Shown here: piece by piece, positions 25,416 to 34,049 of the stretch | Layout of the letters: each line of letters starts with the position of its first letter | Numbering within the stretch: position 1 is the stretch's first letter | Assembly (NCBI RefSeq): GCF_900114475.1 | Contig: NZ_FOTE01000004.1 | Span: 189,580 to 253,579 of the forward strand | Source: Paenibacillus sp. 1_12 | Lineage (GTDB): Bacteria; Bacillota; Bacilli; Paenibacillales; NBRC-103111 | DNA: 64,000 bases | Direction: 5' to 3' | The notes under the pieces: generated by a model | Database searches by the model: none | Told to the model about the DNA's origin: nothing | What the model saw: the letters and a program-made list of their open reading frames with translations, nothing else | Program-made: the position numbers and the translations under genes

Positions 25416-26261
25416 ATGATCGTCGGATTAGGAGAATGGGGTTTGCAGTATCGTACGATTGAAGAACATTGCCGGATCACCCAAGATTTCGGCTTACGTT
25501 ATCTCGAACTCGGGATCGGCGGCGATTTTCCGGGCAGAATCCAAAGGGATATTAGCCAACTGGAAATCGATAGTCTCCTTGCTTGTATACGGGACTATGG
25601 CATAAAGGCGCCTTTTTTCGCGCTGGATAGCGATTTTACATTAGAAGATCCGAATGCGTTACAAGAGATGATGGGGCAGGTGACCCATGATATACAGCTG
25701 GCTGCCCGATTTAACGCTACACACGTCCGATTGTTCGCCGGGTTCGAGCTTGCTTCCAACATGACGGAGGCGCGATGGGCTCTAATGATACAAGCCTTTT
25801 TCGAAATGAACGAACTCTGCTCTCGACACGGCATGGTTATTTCTATAGAAACACATGGACGCATCACGAAGAAGAACGAAGGTTTCATTCAAGAGCATAC
25901 GACAACTACGGATTGGAATTGTTTACAGCGGCTGCTGCGTGAACTGCCTCCCACTGTGGGCTTTAACTTCGACCCTGGCAATTTAAAAACGGTCGCGGAG
26001 GGACGTCGGCTGACGGATTATGCCAAGCTTTTAGGCAACCGTATCAACTACTGCCACCTCAAGGACTGGAGACGTGTCGATGATTATTGGGTAGCCTGCG
26101 CACCGGGCGATGATGATCTGGATTATGACGACCTCTTAAAGGACGTACCCTTTAATGGTGTTCATCTGATTGAATACGAACAAGCGGACGACATCATAGA
26201 GGGAATCGGCAGAAGCTTGACTTATTTACGTTCTATACGTCCGAATTTGCTAGTGGAATAA
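25416..26261 (+). CDS. Sugar phosphate isomerase/epimerase-like TIM barrel (xylose isomerase-like)
   Basis: The 281-residue protein belongs to the AP endonuclease 2/xylose isomerase-like TIM-barrel family. The metal-binding residues appear in order: Glu in VISIETHGR, Asp in GFNFDPGNL, His in NYCHLKDW and Glu in VHLIEYE. I start it at the ATG at 25416, 9 bases after AGGAGG; the frame is open further upstream into the HAD gene without a ribosome site. It probably isomerises or epimerises a keto-sugar or polyol product of the upstream hydrolases. It is the last intact gene of the LacI-regulated cluster. Confidence 0.8.
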   Translation: MIVGLGEWGLQYRTIEEHCRITQDFGLRYLELGIGGDFPGRIQRDISQLEIDSLLACIRDYGIKAPFFALDSDFTLEDPNALQEMMGQVTHDIQLAARFNATHVRLFAGFELASNMTEARWALMIQAFFEMNELCSRHGMVISIETHGRITKKNEGFIQEHTTTTDWNCLQRLLRELPPTVGFNFDPGNLKTVAEGRRLTDYAKLLGNRINYCHLKDWRRVDDYWVACAPGDDDLDYDDLLKDVPFNGVHLIEYEQADDIIEGIGRSLTYLRSIRPNLLVE

Positions 26262-26345
26262 GAATGGGCCATTATCGGTGAAGCGGAGGCGTATGGCCTG
26301 CAAGTTGTGGATCCAACAAACGAAAAATTAAAAATTTATATGTAA
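26262..26345 (+). other. In-frame coding-like tail after the isomerase stop codon
   Basis: Directly after the TAA of the isomerase gene the same frame stays open to the TAA at 26343-26345 and reads EWAIIGEAEAYGLQVVDP and onward to KLKIYM. The composition is protein-like. It may be the remaining 3' end of a lost downstream gene, or chance. I do not recognise the family. Confidence 0.25.
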
Positions 26346-26398
26346 AAAAAGGAAGTCCAGAACATCTTTTTCAAGTTCTGCACTTCCTTTTTGCTTTT
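26346..26398. terminator. Bidirectional terminator between LacI cluster and MFS gene
   Basis: An 18-position stem from AAAAAGGAAGT (26346-26356) through CAGAAC to GTTCTG (26375-26380) and ACTTCCTTTTT, with one mismatch and an 11-base loop. A-runs and T-runs flank it on either side. It ends the rightward cluster and may also act on the leftward MFS transcript. Confidence 0.85.
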
Positions 26399-26444
26399 TT
26401 GATATTCAGCCTCGTCCTCGTTGTATAAAATCACTCATGCGGGA

Positions 26445-27728
26445 TTAGTTTGATCCTTGATTGCTTTGCTTGGCACTTGCCCAACGCAGCATACTGGGGG
26501 TGACAATCAGCAGAAAGCATAAGGAGCCGATTACACGGAAGGAGCCTATTAAGGTCATACTCGTTTCATAAGCTACAGATGAAAAAAGCTTCATACCGAG
26601 AATCGGGGCAAAAATAGCTGATATTTGTGATAGTGTTGTATAAATTGCGATGCCCCGCTGACGACCTTGCTCGGGAACGATTTCCAATAATCGGTTAAAA
26701 GCGGATTGCTGAAAGCCCGCGGTAGCAATCCCGCCTATAAAATCGTAAAGATAAACCCAGTTCATATTAGGCGCATGCAGCCAAAGATAAGGGGTCAGAC
26801 CCAGCATAAGCGCAGAGATGAACACCGTCCAGGCTGTTCCCCTGCGATCGGCAACCCGCGCAAATAAACGGAAACCGAGCAATGCGCCAAGTGCTCCGGC
26901 GATAACATCGATACTGATCATCGTATTGGTTGCAAGCAGGGTGTCAGCTTTAATTTTGGCGTAAATCGGCCAAGCAGCCTGCCAAGCAAATATGTAAACA
27001 ATGGCGCTCCCACAAAAAAGGTAGTAGGCTCTCCCTTGATTCAGCTTGTAACGTTCGATCCAACTGGTTGAGGAATGGCTCTCTTTGACAGGCCCAATCT
27101 GCTGCATGATTTGATTATGATCAATGATTTCCTCACTGGGAATGCGAAGCTTCATAAAATACCAGGTTTCAATAATGGCAAACAAGAAGCCTACGGAAAA
27201 AGCAACCTGATAGCCAAATGGATAAGGAAGACTATCAATGCCCCAGCCTGCAATGAAAGCAACTACACAGCCGCACAATCCGGTCCACATATTACGCTGT
27301 GCAAATACACGATTCCGGTAGCTTGCCGGTATAATTTCACCCATCATGGATTGCCAGGCTACGGCGATAACGGAGTTAGTCGCACTGTACAAGCCGACAA
27401 GCAGAATCAACGAGGTAATCGCCGATACCCCCATATAGGGGACGAATATTAACAAGAAATAAAACAATCGACAGATGATGATGATAGTGGCGATAATCCG
27501 TTTTTGCTTACGGAAGCGTCCGATGATGATAGACGCGGGAATAACCAGCAGAATTGTGAGCAGGGCGGGTATGGAAGATAATAAGGCATAATCATTATTG
27601 GTAGCACCCAAACGGGCAGCCAGCACAGCAATAAAAGGAGTAACGCAATTGAATCCGATCGACCATGCAATGCCGTTCCATAGATTATTACGGATGTTAT
27701 TGCGCAGGACTTTGTATTCAGCTTTCAT
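26445..27728 (-). CDS. MFS transporter
   Basis: The 427-residue protein has about 12 hydrophobic segments. The loop between segments 2 and 3 (IIIGRFRKQKRI) and a second one in the C-terminal half (FARVADRRGTAWTVF) are MFS-type. GSAIVYIFAWQAAWPIYAKI is rich in aromatic residues. The substrate cannot be read from sequence. It follows the deacetylase lipoprotein gene in the same direction after 39 bases, so both may be co-transcribed. Confidence 0.8.
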   Translation of the reverse strand: MKAEYKVLRNNIRNNLWNGIAWSIGFNCVTPFIAVLAARLGATNNDYALLSSIPALLTILLVIPASIIIGRFRKQKRIIATIIIICRLFYFLLIFVPYMGVSAITSLILLVGLYSATNSVIAVAWQSMMGEIIPASYRNRVFAQRNMWTGLCGCVVAFIAGWGIDSLPYPFGYQVAFSVGFLFAIIETWYFMKLRIPSEEIIDHNQIMQQIGPVKESHSSTSWIERYKLNQGRAYYLFCGSAIVYIFAWQAAWPIYAKIKADTLLATNTMISIDVIAGALGALLGFRLFARVADRRGTAWTVFISALMLGLTPYLWLHAPNMNWVYLYDFIGGIATAGFQQSAFNRLLEIVPEQGRQRGIAIYTTLSQISAIFAPILGMKLFSSVAYETSMTLIGSFRVIGSLCFLLIVTPSMLRWASAKQSNQGSN

Positions 27729-27767
27729 CCAGTCACCCTGAATCCTTTAATTTTTGTTAAGCTCACG

Positions 27768-28604
27768 CTATGAAATCAGGTTGGAAATCGTCACGAATTG
27801 ATATCCATGCTCTTTTAAAAAATTAATGATTTGCGGGAGCGCCTGGATCGTATTGTCCAAGTTGCCATTTTTACCGCCTGCAGAATGCTGCAAAATGATG
27901 GCGCCTGGCTTGGATTGCTTTTTGACATTTTCAAGTATGCGATCAGGGGTAATTCCTTCCCAGTCGCGTGTATCCACAGACCAGTTAATGATACGATGCG
28001 ACTTTTCCGCGTATTCAATAACCTGCTGCGACACCGAGCCATAAGGTGGACGCATCAGAGTGGAGGGTCGATTCGTAAAGCTTGTAATGATCTCGTCGGT
28101 CTTATTAATTTCTGCTTCTAGTTGCTGTTGGTCGAGTTTGGTTAAGTCTTTATGACTCCATGAATGGTTGCCAATCTCATGACCAGCGCTAACGATTCGT
28201 TTCATCACTTCTTTATGGGCAGCAGCATGTTCTCCTATTACGAAGAAGGTGGCTGTCACATTTTGTTTTTTTAATAGATTGAGAATTTGATCTGTATACT
28301 TGGCATCAGGACCATCGTCAAAAGTCAGTGCTACCCTTTTGGGATTACTGCGATCGCCGGAGTATGTGACATGATCCTTGATCCTGTAAGAGCTGCTTCC
28401 TGTTTGAAGAGCAAGGGGGTCAATTACTGTCGGATTGGTCAGGGTTGGTAAAGATGTCAGTGATTGTGGCTGAGCTGGCGCGTCGACAGGCTTGCTTTCG
28501 TTTACAGGTACAGCACTCGGTGCCACCAAAACAGGGTTGGTAGTTCGACCGCAGCCAACAAGTAATAGCATAATCACAATAACTGCAATAATCTTAGGAT
28601 GCAT
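27768..28604 (-). CDS. Polysaccharide deacetylase lipoprotein (NodB homology domain)
   Basis: The 278-residue protein has a signal peptide ending in the lipobox LVGC (C18), a Pro/Val-rich linker and a NodB domain from about residue 85. All catalytic motifs are visible: TFDDGPD, the zinc-binding GHEIGNHSWSH, RPPYG, WSVDTRDW and IILQHS. Such enzymes remove acetyl groups from peptidoglycan or extracellular polysaccharide outside the membrane. I start it at 28604, where MHPK begins the signal peptide and GAGAGAAG lies upstream; the frame is open for another 42 codons without signal-like sequence. Confidence 0.9.
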   Translation of the reverse strand: MHPKIIAVIVIMLLLVGCGRTTNPVLVAPSAVPVNESKPVDAPAQPQSLTSLPTLTNPTVIDPLALQTGSSSYRIKDHVTYSGDRSNPKRVALTFDDGPDAKYTDQILNLLKKQNVTATFFVIGEHAAAHKEVMKRIVSAGHEIGNHSWSHKDLTKLDQQQLEAEINKTDEIITSFTNRPSTLMRPPYGSVSQQVIEYAEKSHRIINWSVDTRDWEGITPDRILENVKKQSKPGAIILQHSAGGKNGNLDNTIQALPQIINFLKEHGYQFVTISNLIS

Positions 28605-28757
28605 GATATCATCTTCTCTCTTAAGCTTTATATCATTATTATAATAGATTTGTAGAACGTTGTCGTATATTAAAATAAGATCACGAAAATAGTTGTTGAT
28701 TTCCCAATAAATTGCTAGCATAGGGGTCATAGACGTTACTAATAGTGGAGGTTGTAT

Positions 28758-29954
28758 ATGACTGCGTTTAAATTATGGGCGATTGCTCCCCCGGAAATTA
28801 AGGTACTGTATGTCACAATTTTCATGATGAATATGGGTTTTTATGCACTGATCCCTTACTTGACCTTATACCTGACTGGCAGTCTGCTGTGGTCGATGGC
28901 TCTGACCGGTATTATGCTGGGTGTGCGCCAGTTTTCACAGCAGGGTTTGACCTTTGTTGGAGGGCTGCTGGCGGATCGCAGAGGCTGTAAACAAACGATG
29001 GTCCTTGGACTAGCCGTTCGATCTATCGGGTTTCTGGGATTTGCTGTGAGTGTGCAGCCATGGCACTTTTTTGCTTCCGCCATTATTGCAGGCTTGGGTG
29101 GAGCCTTGTTTGAACCTTCTCTGCAGGCTGCCTTTGCTAGATTGGCGCCGCTGGCTTATCGTAAGCAGTTGTTTTCATTAAAAAATATGATAGTAAATAT
29201 CGGGATCATCGCTTCAACACTGATGGGCAGCTTGCTGCTATCGGTTGATTTTCAATATTTGAGCATTTTTGCGGGTTTGGTTTTTCTTTTTCTTGCCATT
29301 TATGTATATGTCAAACTGCCTGCACTGGATGTAGAGATCGCAAGAAGTCATTTTCGCAAGGATATCGGAAGTATTCTTAAGGATATGCCCTTTGTTTGTT
29401 ACACGATTATCCTGATCGGTTATTTTTATTTGTATATGCAGCTGTTTCTTACGATTCCGCGGCATGCTGTGTCGGTAACCGGAGATTCTTCGAGTGTTGC
29501 TTATGTATATGGGACGGTTTCCGGGTCGGTCATTTGCTTTCAGTTGATGGTGACACGTTTCTTTGAGCGTTTTTCGAATCGCTTTGTTCTTATTGGATTG
29601 GGAGCCGTATTGATGGGCACGGCGTTAATGCTATTTGGTCTGTCTGATGGGTTGTTCATGTTATGTGCAGCCTCGGTATTGTTTGCGCTAGGGACTATGA
29701 TTTCGGCTCCACTCATGCTAGATGTAGTGCAAATGTTCGCTTCTCCCCGACTAATTGCATCTTATTATGGGTTTAACGGTTATTCGATGGCTCTGGGCGG
29801 TGCTCTAAGTACAAGTTTGGGAGGATGGTTTTATGATCTGGGACAAGCGAAGGGACTGCCACTTCTGCCTTGGAGCTTGTGTTTGGTCGTTTCGCTGTTC
29901 GTCATGATCAGTATGTGTTTCTTCAAGGAAAGAAAAGCGAGTCAACCTGCTTAG
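28758..29954 (+). CDS. MFS transporter (drug efflux type)
   Basis: The 398-residue protein has about 12 membrane segments and the MFS loop motif GGLLADRRGCKQTMV after segment 2. It also has an early GIMLGVRQFSQQGLTF that resembles multidrug exporters. I start at the ATG at 28758, 6 bases after GTGGAGG; a TTG 6 bases earlier is too close. It is transcribed away from the deacetylase gene. The 232 bases after it hold nothing supportable except a short match, GCAGACGCTTACGAAG (29977-29992), to the repeat at 50025-50101. Confidence 0.82.
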   Translation: MTAFKLWAIAPPEIKVLYVTIFMMNMGFYALIPYLTLYLTGSLLWSMALTGIMLGVRQFSQQGLTFVGGLLADRRGCKQTMVLGLAVRSIGFLGFAVSVQPWHFFASAIIAGLGGALFEPSLQAAFARLAPLAYRKQLFSLKNMIVNIGIIASTLMGSLLLSVDFQYLSIFAGLVFLFLAIYVYVKLPALDVEIARSHFRKDIGSILKDMPFVCYTIILIGYFYLYMQLFLTIPRHAVSVTGDSSSVAYVYGTVSGSVICFQLMVTRFFERFSNRFVLIGLGAVLMGTALMLFGLSDGLFMLCAASVLFALGTMISAPLMLDVVQMFASPRLIASYYGFNGYSMALGGALSTSLGGWFYDLGQAKGLPLLPWSLCLVVSLFVMISMCFFKERKASQPA

Positions 29955-30186
29955 CAAGTTTTTCGAAAACTCCAAGCAGACGCTTACGAAGCCAGCTTCC
30001 TACTAGGCGCTTGCAAAAAAGGATCGGATCGTCGATGTGACAACCTTCAATTCGGCAATAGACAGCTCTTCTATTAGTTACTTTAGATTAACTAGCGCAC
30101 CTTTTTTTCCATTCTTGTTGAGGTTTGGAAACTTCCCTATAATGGGTATTGTTACGTAGAACTCAAATCGAAGGAGCTGACGTTAC

Positions 30187-31092
30187 TTGAAATACCGCAG
30201 ACTAGGTAAGACAGAGCTAAAGGTTTCCGTCGTTGGAGTAGGCACATGGCAGTTTGGCGGAGCTTGGGGTAAGGATTTTACACAGGATGAAGTGGATGCA
30301 ATCCTAGATAAAGCTGCAGAGCTTGGCATTAATCTGATTGATACGGCAGAATGCTACGGTCATCATCTTTCGGAAAGCTTTATCGGAGATTACATCGCAC
30401 GCAGAAAAAGCAGGTCAGACTGGGTAATTGCAACCAAATTCGGACATAACCACGCAGATAGAGAAAGTACAACAATTGATTACTGGTCGCCTGAACAAGT
30501 GCTTATTCAATTGGAGAACTCGCTGAAGTCATTGAAAACCGATTATGTCGATTTGTACCAGTTCCATTCGGGTACTGATGAAGTGTTTAATAACGATGCG
30601 CTTTGGACGATGCTGGACAAGCAGGTTCAGGCAGGCAAAGTGAGAAATCTAGGTATTTCAATCAGCAGCAACGATAATTTGTATCAGACAGATGCGGCGT
30701 CGAAAGTGAATGCCAAAGCGATTCAGGTCGTATACAATCGATTGGATCTAACCCCTGAAAATCGCGTATTTCCATCTTGTGAACGTCAAGATCTCGGTGT
30801 GCTTGCGCGTGTGCCTTTAGCAAGCGGTTACTTGAGCGGCAAGTACAAACCGGGTGCGGATTTTGCCGATAATGATGTGCGCTCCAGACATAACAAAGAG
30901 CAGACTCTGATCAAGCTGCAAAAGGTGCAGGAGATCCAAAAAAATGAACTGCCGGAAGGCGTAAATATGGCAGAGTGGGCGCTTGCTTGGTGCTTGAAGC
31001 ATCCGGCTGTAACCACTGTAATCCCAGGCTGCAAAAGCCCGGAACAGGTGGAATCCAATGCAAGAGCAGCGGATTTTGATTTTGTTAAATAA
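30187..31092 (+). CDS. Aldo/keto reductase
   Basis: The 301-residue protein is a single TIM-barrel aldo/keto reductase with the complete catalytic tetrad D52 and Y57 (IDTAECYG), K84 (ATKFG) and H127 (YQFHSG). The NADPH-binding tail near VIPGCKSPEQVESNA is also present. Members reduce aldehydes and ketones in the cytosol. It starts at a TTG about 9 bases after GAAGGAG; no ATG lies nearby. It stands alone between two MFS-rich and intergenic regions and has its own terminator. Confidence 0.9.
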   Translation: MKYRRLGKTELKVSVVGVGTWQFGGAWGKDFTQDEVDAILDKAAELGINLIDTAECYGHHLSESFIGDYIARRKSRSDWVIATKFGHNHADRESTTIDYWSPEQVLIQLENSLKSLKTDYVDLYQFHSGTDEVFNNDALWTMLDKQVQAGKVRNLGISISSNDNLYQTDAASKVNAKAIQVVYNRLDLTPENRVFPSCERQDLGVLARVPLASGYLSGKYKPGADFADNDVRSRHNKEQTLIKLQKVQEIQKNELPEGVNMAEWALAWCLKHPAVTTVIPGCKSPEQVESNARAADFDFVK

Positions 31093-31099
31093 ATAAAGC

Positions 31100-31146
31100 A
31101 GCCTCCAAGCCACATTTCTATTATGTGAGCGAGGAGGCTTTAATTA
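31100..31146 (+). terminator. Terminator after the aldo/keto reductase gene
   Basis: AGCCTCC (31100-31106) pairs with GGAGGCT (31133-31139). Inside it CACAT (31111-31115) pairs with ATGTG (31123-31127), and a short T-rich tail follows. Confidence 0.75.
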
Positions 31147-31560
31147 TTTTTCAAGAGGGTGAGATAAATTCGGCCTAACGAGTGGTTAGGTTCAGGTGAT
31201 TTAATGCCTAACCCCTTTGCTAACTCCTTGGGCGGTGGCTCATACAATATATTTAAAGTTGGTAGCCAAGGTATGACGGCCACTTTAGATATAGATGGAT
31301 CTACGAAAAGAAAAACGATAAGGGTATGTATCTTGCCAATTATTATACAGCGTACATCAAGACGTGATCGATTAGACAGCAGTCGCAGTAGACGGTGTGC
31401 TAAGAAGTTAGAATTTGAACACGATTGGTAATGGGATCAGCTTGCAAAAGCTCTTGATGGCCTGTATCGAAAAGGCTTATTCAGGGATTACCGAAGCAGA
31501 CGCTTAATTTCTGAATACTGTCATACTGGCGCGGCAGAACGGTGTTGATAGATAACATTT
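31147..31560. other. Gene-free stretch, possibly decayed coding sequence
   Basis: No intact gene is supported here. An open frame at 31204-31431 reads MPNPFANSLGGGSYNIF and then becomes Arg/Ser-rich without family features. Short protein-like stretches in other frames suggest a degraded gene, but I cannot name it. Confidence 0.3.
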
Positions 31561-31561
31561 A

Positions 31562-31612
31562 GACAAAAAAAGTAGGTAGTAACCACCTCCTGTATCAACC
31601 TGGAGGTGGTTA
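31562..31612 (-). terminator. Terminator for the leftward YjcZ-like gene
   Basis: TAACCACCTCC (31580-31590) and GGAGGTGGTTA (31602-31612) make a perfect 11-bp stem. Read leftward, it is followed after a few bases by seven T residues (A-run at 31565-31571 on the plus strand). Confidence 0.65.
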
Positions 31613-31620
31613 ACAAATAT

Positions 31621-31746
31621 TTAAATAATAAAAGCACTACTTATAATAACCAACAAAATGAAAAGTACAAGAATGGCACCTGTGGAAGTTCCTAAACCGA
31701 AACCTCCACAGCTTGCACCAACTCCACCAACTCCGAGTGCACCCAT
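31621..31746 (-). CDS. YjcZ-family sporulation mini-protein
   Basis: The 41-residue protein starts MGALGVGGVGASCGGFG and ends with a single membrane segment, GAILVLFILLVIISSAFII. The Gly-rich head plus the V-LFILLVI tail is the YjcZ/YhzE sporulation family pattern. I use the second of two in-frame ATGs (31746), since GGAGGG is directly abutting the first at 31752. A paralogue lies at 32756-32851. Confidence 0.8.
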   Translation of the reverse strand: MGALGVGGVGASCGGFGLGTSTGAILVLFILLVIISSAFII

Positions 31747-31978
31747 GTTCATCCCTCCTTCCGCCTTGCATAGAGTATGTTATGAATGTCAGCGGTAACG
31801 TGATTGGACTGACGCCAAAATGGGTGATTAAATGTAGGACATCATTCGTAAATATGTTTGTATTGAGTTTAAATTCTTAATTGGGTCTATTTACCATCAA
31901 AGAATGATTTAAGTGGTGCAAAATTGGTTTTCTTTCATATGATGAGATAAAACCTGCTGCGAAAGGAATTAAATACTC

Positions 31979-32698
31979 ATGGATTATTTGGATATGCTGG
32001 CTAAATTAGGTGTTGGTAATGCTCATCCTGGAGGGTTTGCAGCAACTTTAAAGCAATTTGAACAATATCCGCTACCAACTAACTCCCGAATCCTCGAAGT
32101 TGGTTGTGGCACAGGCAGAACATCTTGTTATGTAGCTGCTCAGGGTCATGATGTAGTAGGTATAGATATTCGTCCAGATATGATCACAAAAGCAAAAATG
32201 CGGGCCGAAAAAGAGAATGTCTCGATTCAATTTATGGAAGGAGACGCAAGCTCGCTTCCTTTTCCTAACGAATCATTTGATGTGATTCTTGTTGAATCTG
32301 TATCCATATTCACTGATACGGATAAAGCATTATCGGAATATTATAGGGTTTTGCGTACTGGAGGCAAACTTTTTGACAGAGAAATGATTCTACGAAAACC
32401 AGTGTCTATAGAAATCAACCAAGAAATTACTAGATTTTATCACATTGAGCGGCTATGGGACATTAATGATTGGTCAGCTTTAGTAAAAAAAATGGGATTT
32501 AATCAATCAAAGATAGAGGGTCCATTCTTGTTTCCTGAAACAAGTGAGGATCTTTTTGAACATCCAGACCCAAATCAACAAATTGATGTTGGTTCTTTTC
32601 TTGACATGAATATTTGGGAAGTAACAAGTAAGTACAACGGTATAATGGACAGATTTCGAAAATACATCGGATTTATTCTCGTTATTGGAACTAAATAA
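31979..32698 (+). CDS. Class I SAM-dependent methyltransferase
   Basis: The 239-residue protein carries the SAM-binding motif ILEVGCGTGRTS at about residue 38, the acidic end of strand 2 in VVGIDIRPDM and GDASSLPFPNESFDVILVES. The last matches the Methyltransf_11 group. A C-terminal extension of about 90 residues is rich in aromatic and acidic residues. GAAAGGAATT lies upstream of the ATG. It sits between two leftward sporulation mini-protein genes and ends at a strong terminator. Its substrate is unknown. Confidence 0.85.
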   Translation: MDYLDMLAKLGVGNAHPGGFAATLKQFEQYPLPTNSRILEVGCGTGRTSCYVAAQGHDVVGIDIRPDMITKAKMRAEKENVSIQFMEGDASSLPFPNESFDVILVESVSIFTDTDKALSEYYRVLRTGGKLFDREMILRKPVSIEINQEITRFYHIERLWDINDWSALVKKMGFNQSKIEGPFLFPETSEDLFEHPDPNQQIDVGSFLDMNIWEVTSKYNGIMDRFRKYIGFILVIGTK

Positions 32699-32702
32699 AT
32701 CA

Positions 32703-32740
32703 AAAGAAAGAACAAGATGTCAGGCTCTTGTTCTTTCTTT
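32703..32740. terminator. Bidirectional terminator
   Basis: AAAGAAAGAACAAGA (32703-32717) and TCTTGTTCTTTCTTT (32726-32740) are perfectly complementary around an 8-base loop. The stem separates the methyltransferase gene from the convergent YjcZ-like gene. Confidence 0.88.
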
Positions 32741-32755
32741 ATCCTCACTTTTTTG

Positions 32756-32851
32756 TTAAATAAAGAAACCAACCGACAACACGATTACCAACAAAATGTA
32801 AAGAACCAAAATTTCTGCAGTGGAAGTTCTTCCAACACCAACACAACTCAT
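32756..32851 (-). CDS. YjcZ-family sporulation mini-protein, second copy
   Basis: The 31-residue product MSCVGVGRTSTAEILVLY followed by ILLVIVLSVGFFI has the same short head and hydrophobic tail as the gene at 31621-31746. The two share the core TSTGA/TSTAE-I-LVL-ILLVI. AAAGGAGGGA precedes the ATG by 6 bases. Such proteins are made during sporulation; their function is poorly known. Confidence 0.75.
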   Translation of the reverse strand: MSCVGVGRTSTAEILVLYILLVIVLSVGFFI

Positions 32852-33050
32852 CGATTATCCCTCCTTTTTGCTTCCTAATTGTATTGATATTCACCATCCG
32901 TTCTGGATGTATGGATTGTAACCTAAATAACATGGAGGAATAGAAATTATCCGTGAAACTCACAAATAACCCCCGCCAAGGTTAGCGCCAATGGCAGGGG
33001 TCACCCATTCTGATATGTCCAATCTCAGTACCGAAACCGTTTTTTCTAAT

Positions 33051-33326
33051 TTATACGATGTCTGCGACGATTTCTTCATTCAGTTGAAGATGGATTTGAT
33101 CGCGGAATACACGAACGTTTTGGTGTGTTAACATATAAAGCTCGATGGCCTCCAAAATAGTGGCCGCGATTATAATTTGTTTGCGACCCTCGGCGTAGAC
33201 TTCTGCTGAAAATCCATAGTCCTCGTCCCACATCATCTCAACCTCTACCTGGATCGGCTGAATCTGTTTCCGTTCAGCCATATGTAGGCATATGGCATTT
33301 ATGATTTCTTGCTCAGAAAGTCTCAT
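33051..33326 (-). CDS. YxcD-family protein (DUF2653)
   Basis: The 91-residue protein, MRLSEQEIINAICLHMAERK and onward, with MWDEDYGFSAEVYAEGR in the middle, matches the small YxcD family found in Bacillales. No signal or membrane segment is present. It follows a Gly-rich membrane protein gene by 29 bases in the same direction, so they likely form an operon. Function is unknown. Confidence 0.75.
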   Translation of the reverse strand: MRLSEQEIINAICLHMAERKQIQPIQVEVEMMWDEDYGFSAEVYAEGRKQIIIAATILEAIELYMLTHQNVRVFRDQIHLQLNEEIVADIV

Positions 33327-33355
33327 GTTTAAGTGACCTCGTCATTACATTGGGA

Positions 33356-33790
33356 TTAGGAGCGATTCGGATCATTTTCGAGTTTTCGTTTGTTACGGAA
33401 ATACTGCACAATTTTGATAACACCCGTGACCAAAGCCGCGATAGCTAATACGTTTACGAGCATGCCTAGTATATTTCCAAGTCCCCCTAAATCACCCAAT
33501 AAGCCGCCAAACAGCATACCAGCCAAACCGCCAATTAGGAGTCCCTTCATCAGACCACCGCTAAAAAAGCCAGGCTTTGCTGCTGTGCTAGGATTTGTAG
33601 TCGCGTTCGGTGTTTTTGTAGCCGTGCTTGGGTCTGCTTTGTTGACGCCACTGTTTTGATTTGGAGTCTTGTCCAAATTGATACTTTTCTTAGGACCCTT
33701 GTAAGACTTTGCAGCATCTGCAACGTTTACAGCACTGAACGAAAAGACAATGATGAACCCCATAATAATCATAGATAACTTTTTCCACAT
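33356..33790 (-). CDS. Small exported membrane protein, Gly-rich
   Basis: This 144-residue protein has a signal peptide (cleavage near ADAAKS) and a Thr/Asn/Pro-rich spacer. Two hydrophobic Gly-rich segments follow (around GLLIGGLAGMLFGGLLGDL and NVLAIAALVTGVIKIVQYF), then a charged tail. It resembles the membrane part of Tim44-like bacterial proteins without the Tim44 domain. GGAGGG precedes the ATG. Function is unknown; its position before the YxcD gene suggests joint expression. Upstream, 33791-34049 holds no gene I can support. Confidence 0.6.
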   Translation of the reverse strand: MWKKLSMIIMGFIIVFSFSAVNVADAAKSYKGPKKSINLDKTPNQNSGVNKADPSTATKTPNATTNPSTAAKPGFFSGGLMKGLLIGGLAGMLFGGLLGDLGGLGNILGMLVNVLAIAALVTGVIKIVQYFRNKRKLENDPNRS

Positions 33791-34049
33791 ACCAATAACC
33801 CTCCATCATCATTTCGAGTAATTTTGTATCCAATTGTTATACTACGAAAGATTACTTCAATGGTTTCAGTTTTATTCCTATGACAACAAAAGTCCACAGA
33901 TCATCAAGTTTCAAATTTCATGAAAAATGTTAATTTTAACTTGTCCGCAAGGATATATGTGATTCCTGCTACTCCGATTTATTGCTTGCGCACGTATTCG
34001 TTGGAAGGTATTATTACGTGAAAGAGTGTTCGGGGAGTGGAAGGAAAAT

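Noticed and set aside
31204-31431. 75-codon frame after the aldo/keto reductase gene
   Set aside because: No ribosome site, no recognisable domain and an Arg/Ser-rich end; more likely decayed sequence than a gene.
33791-34049. Fluoride riboswitch upstream of the CLC-F-like gene
   Set aside because: I looked for the conserved core and pairing pattern and could not find it in the 259-base gap.
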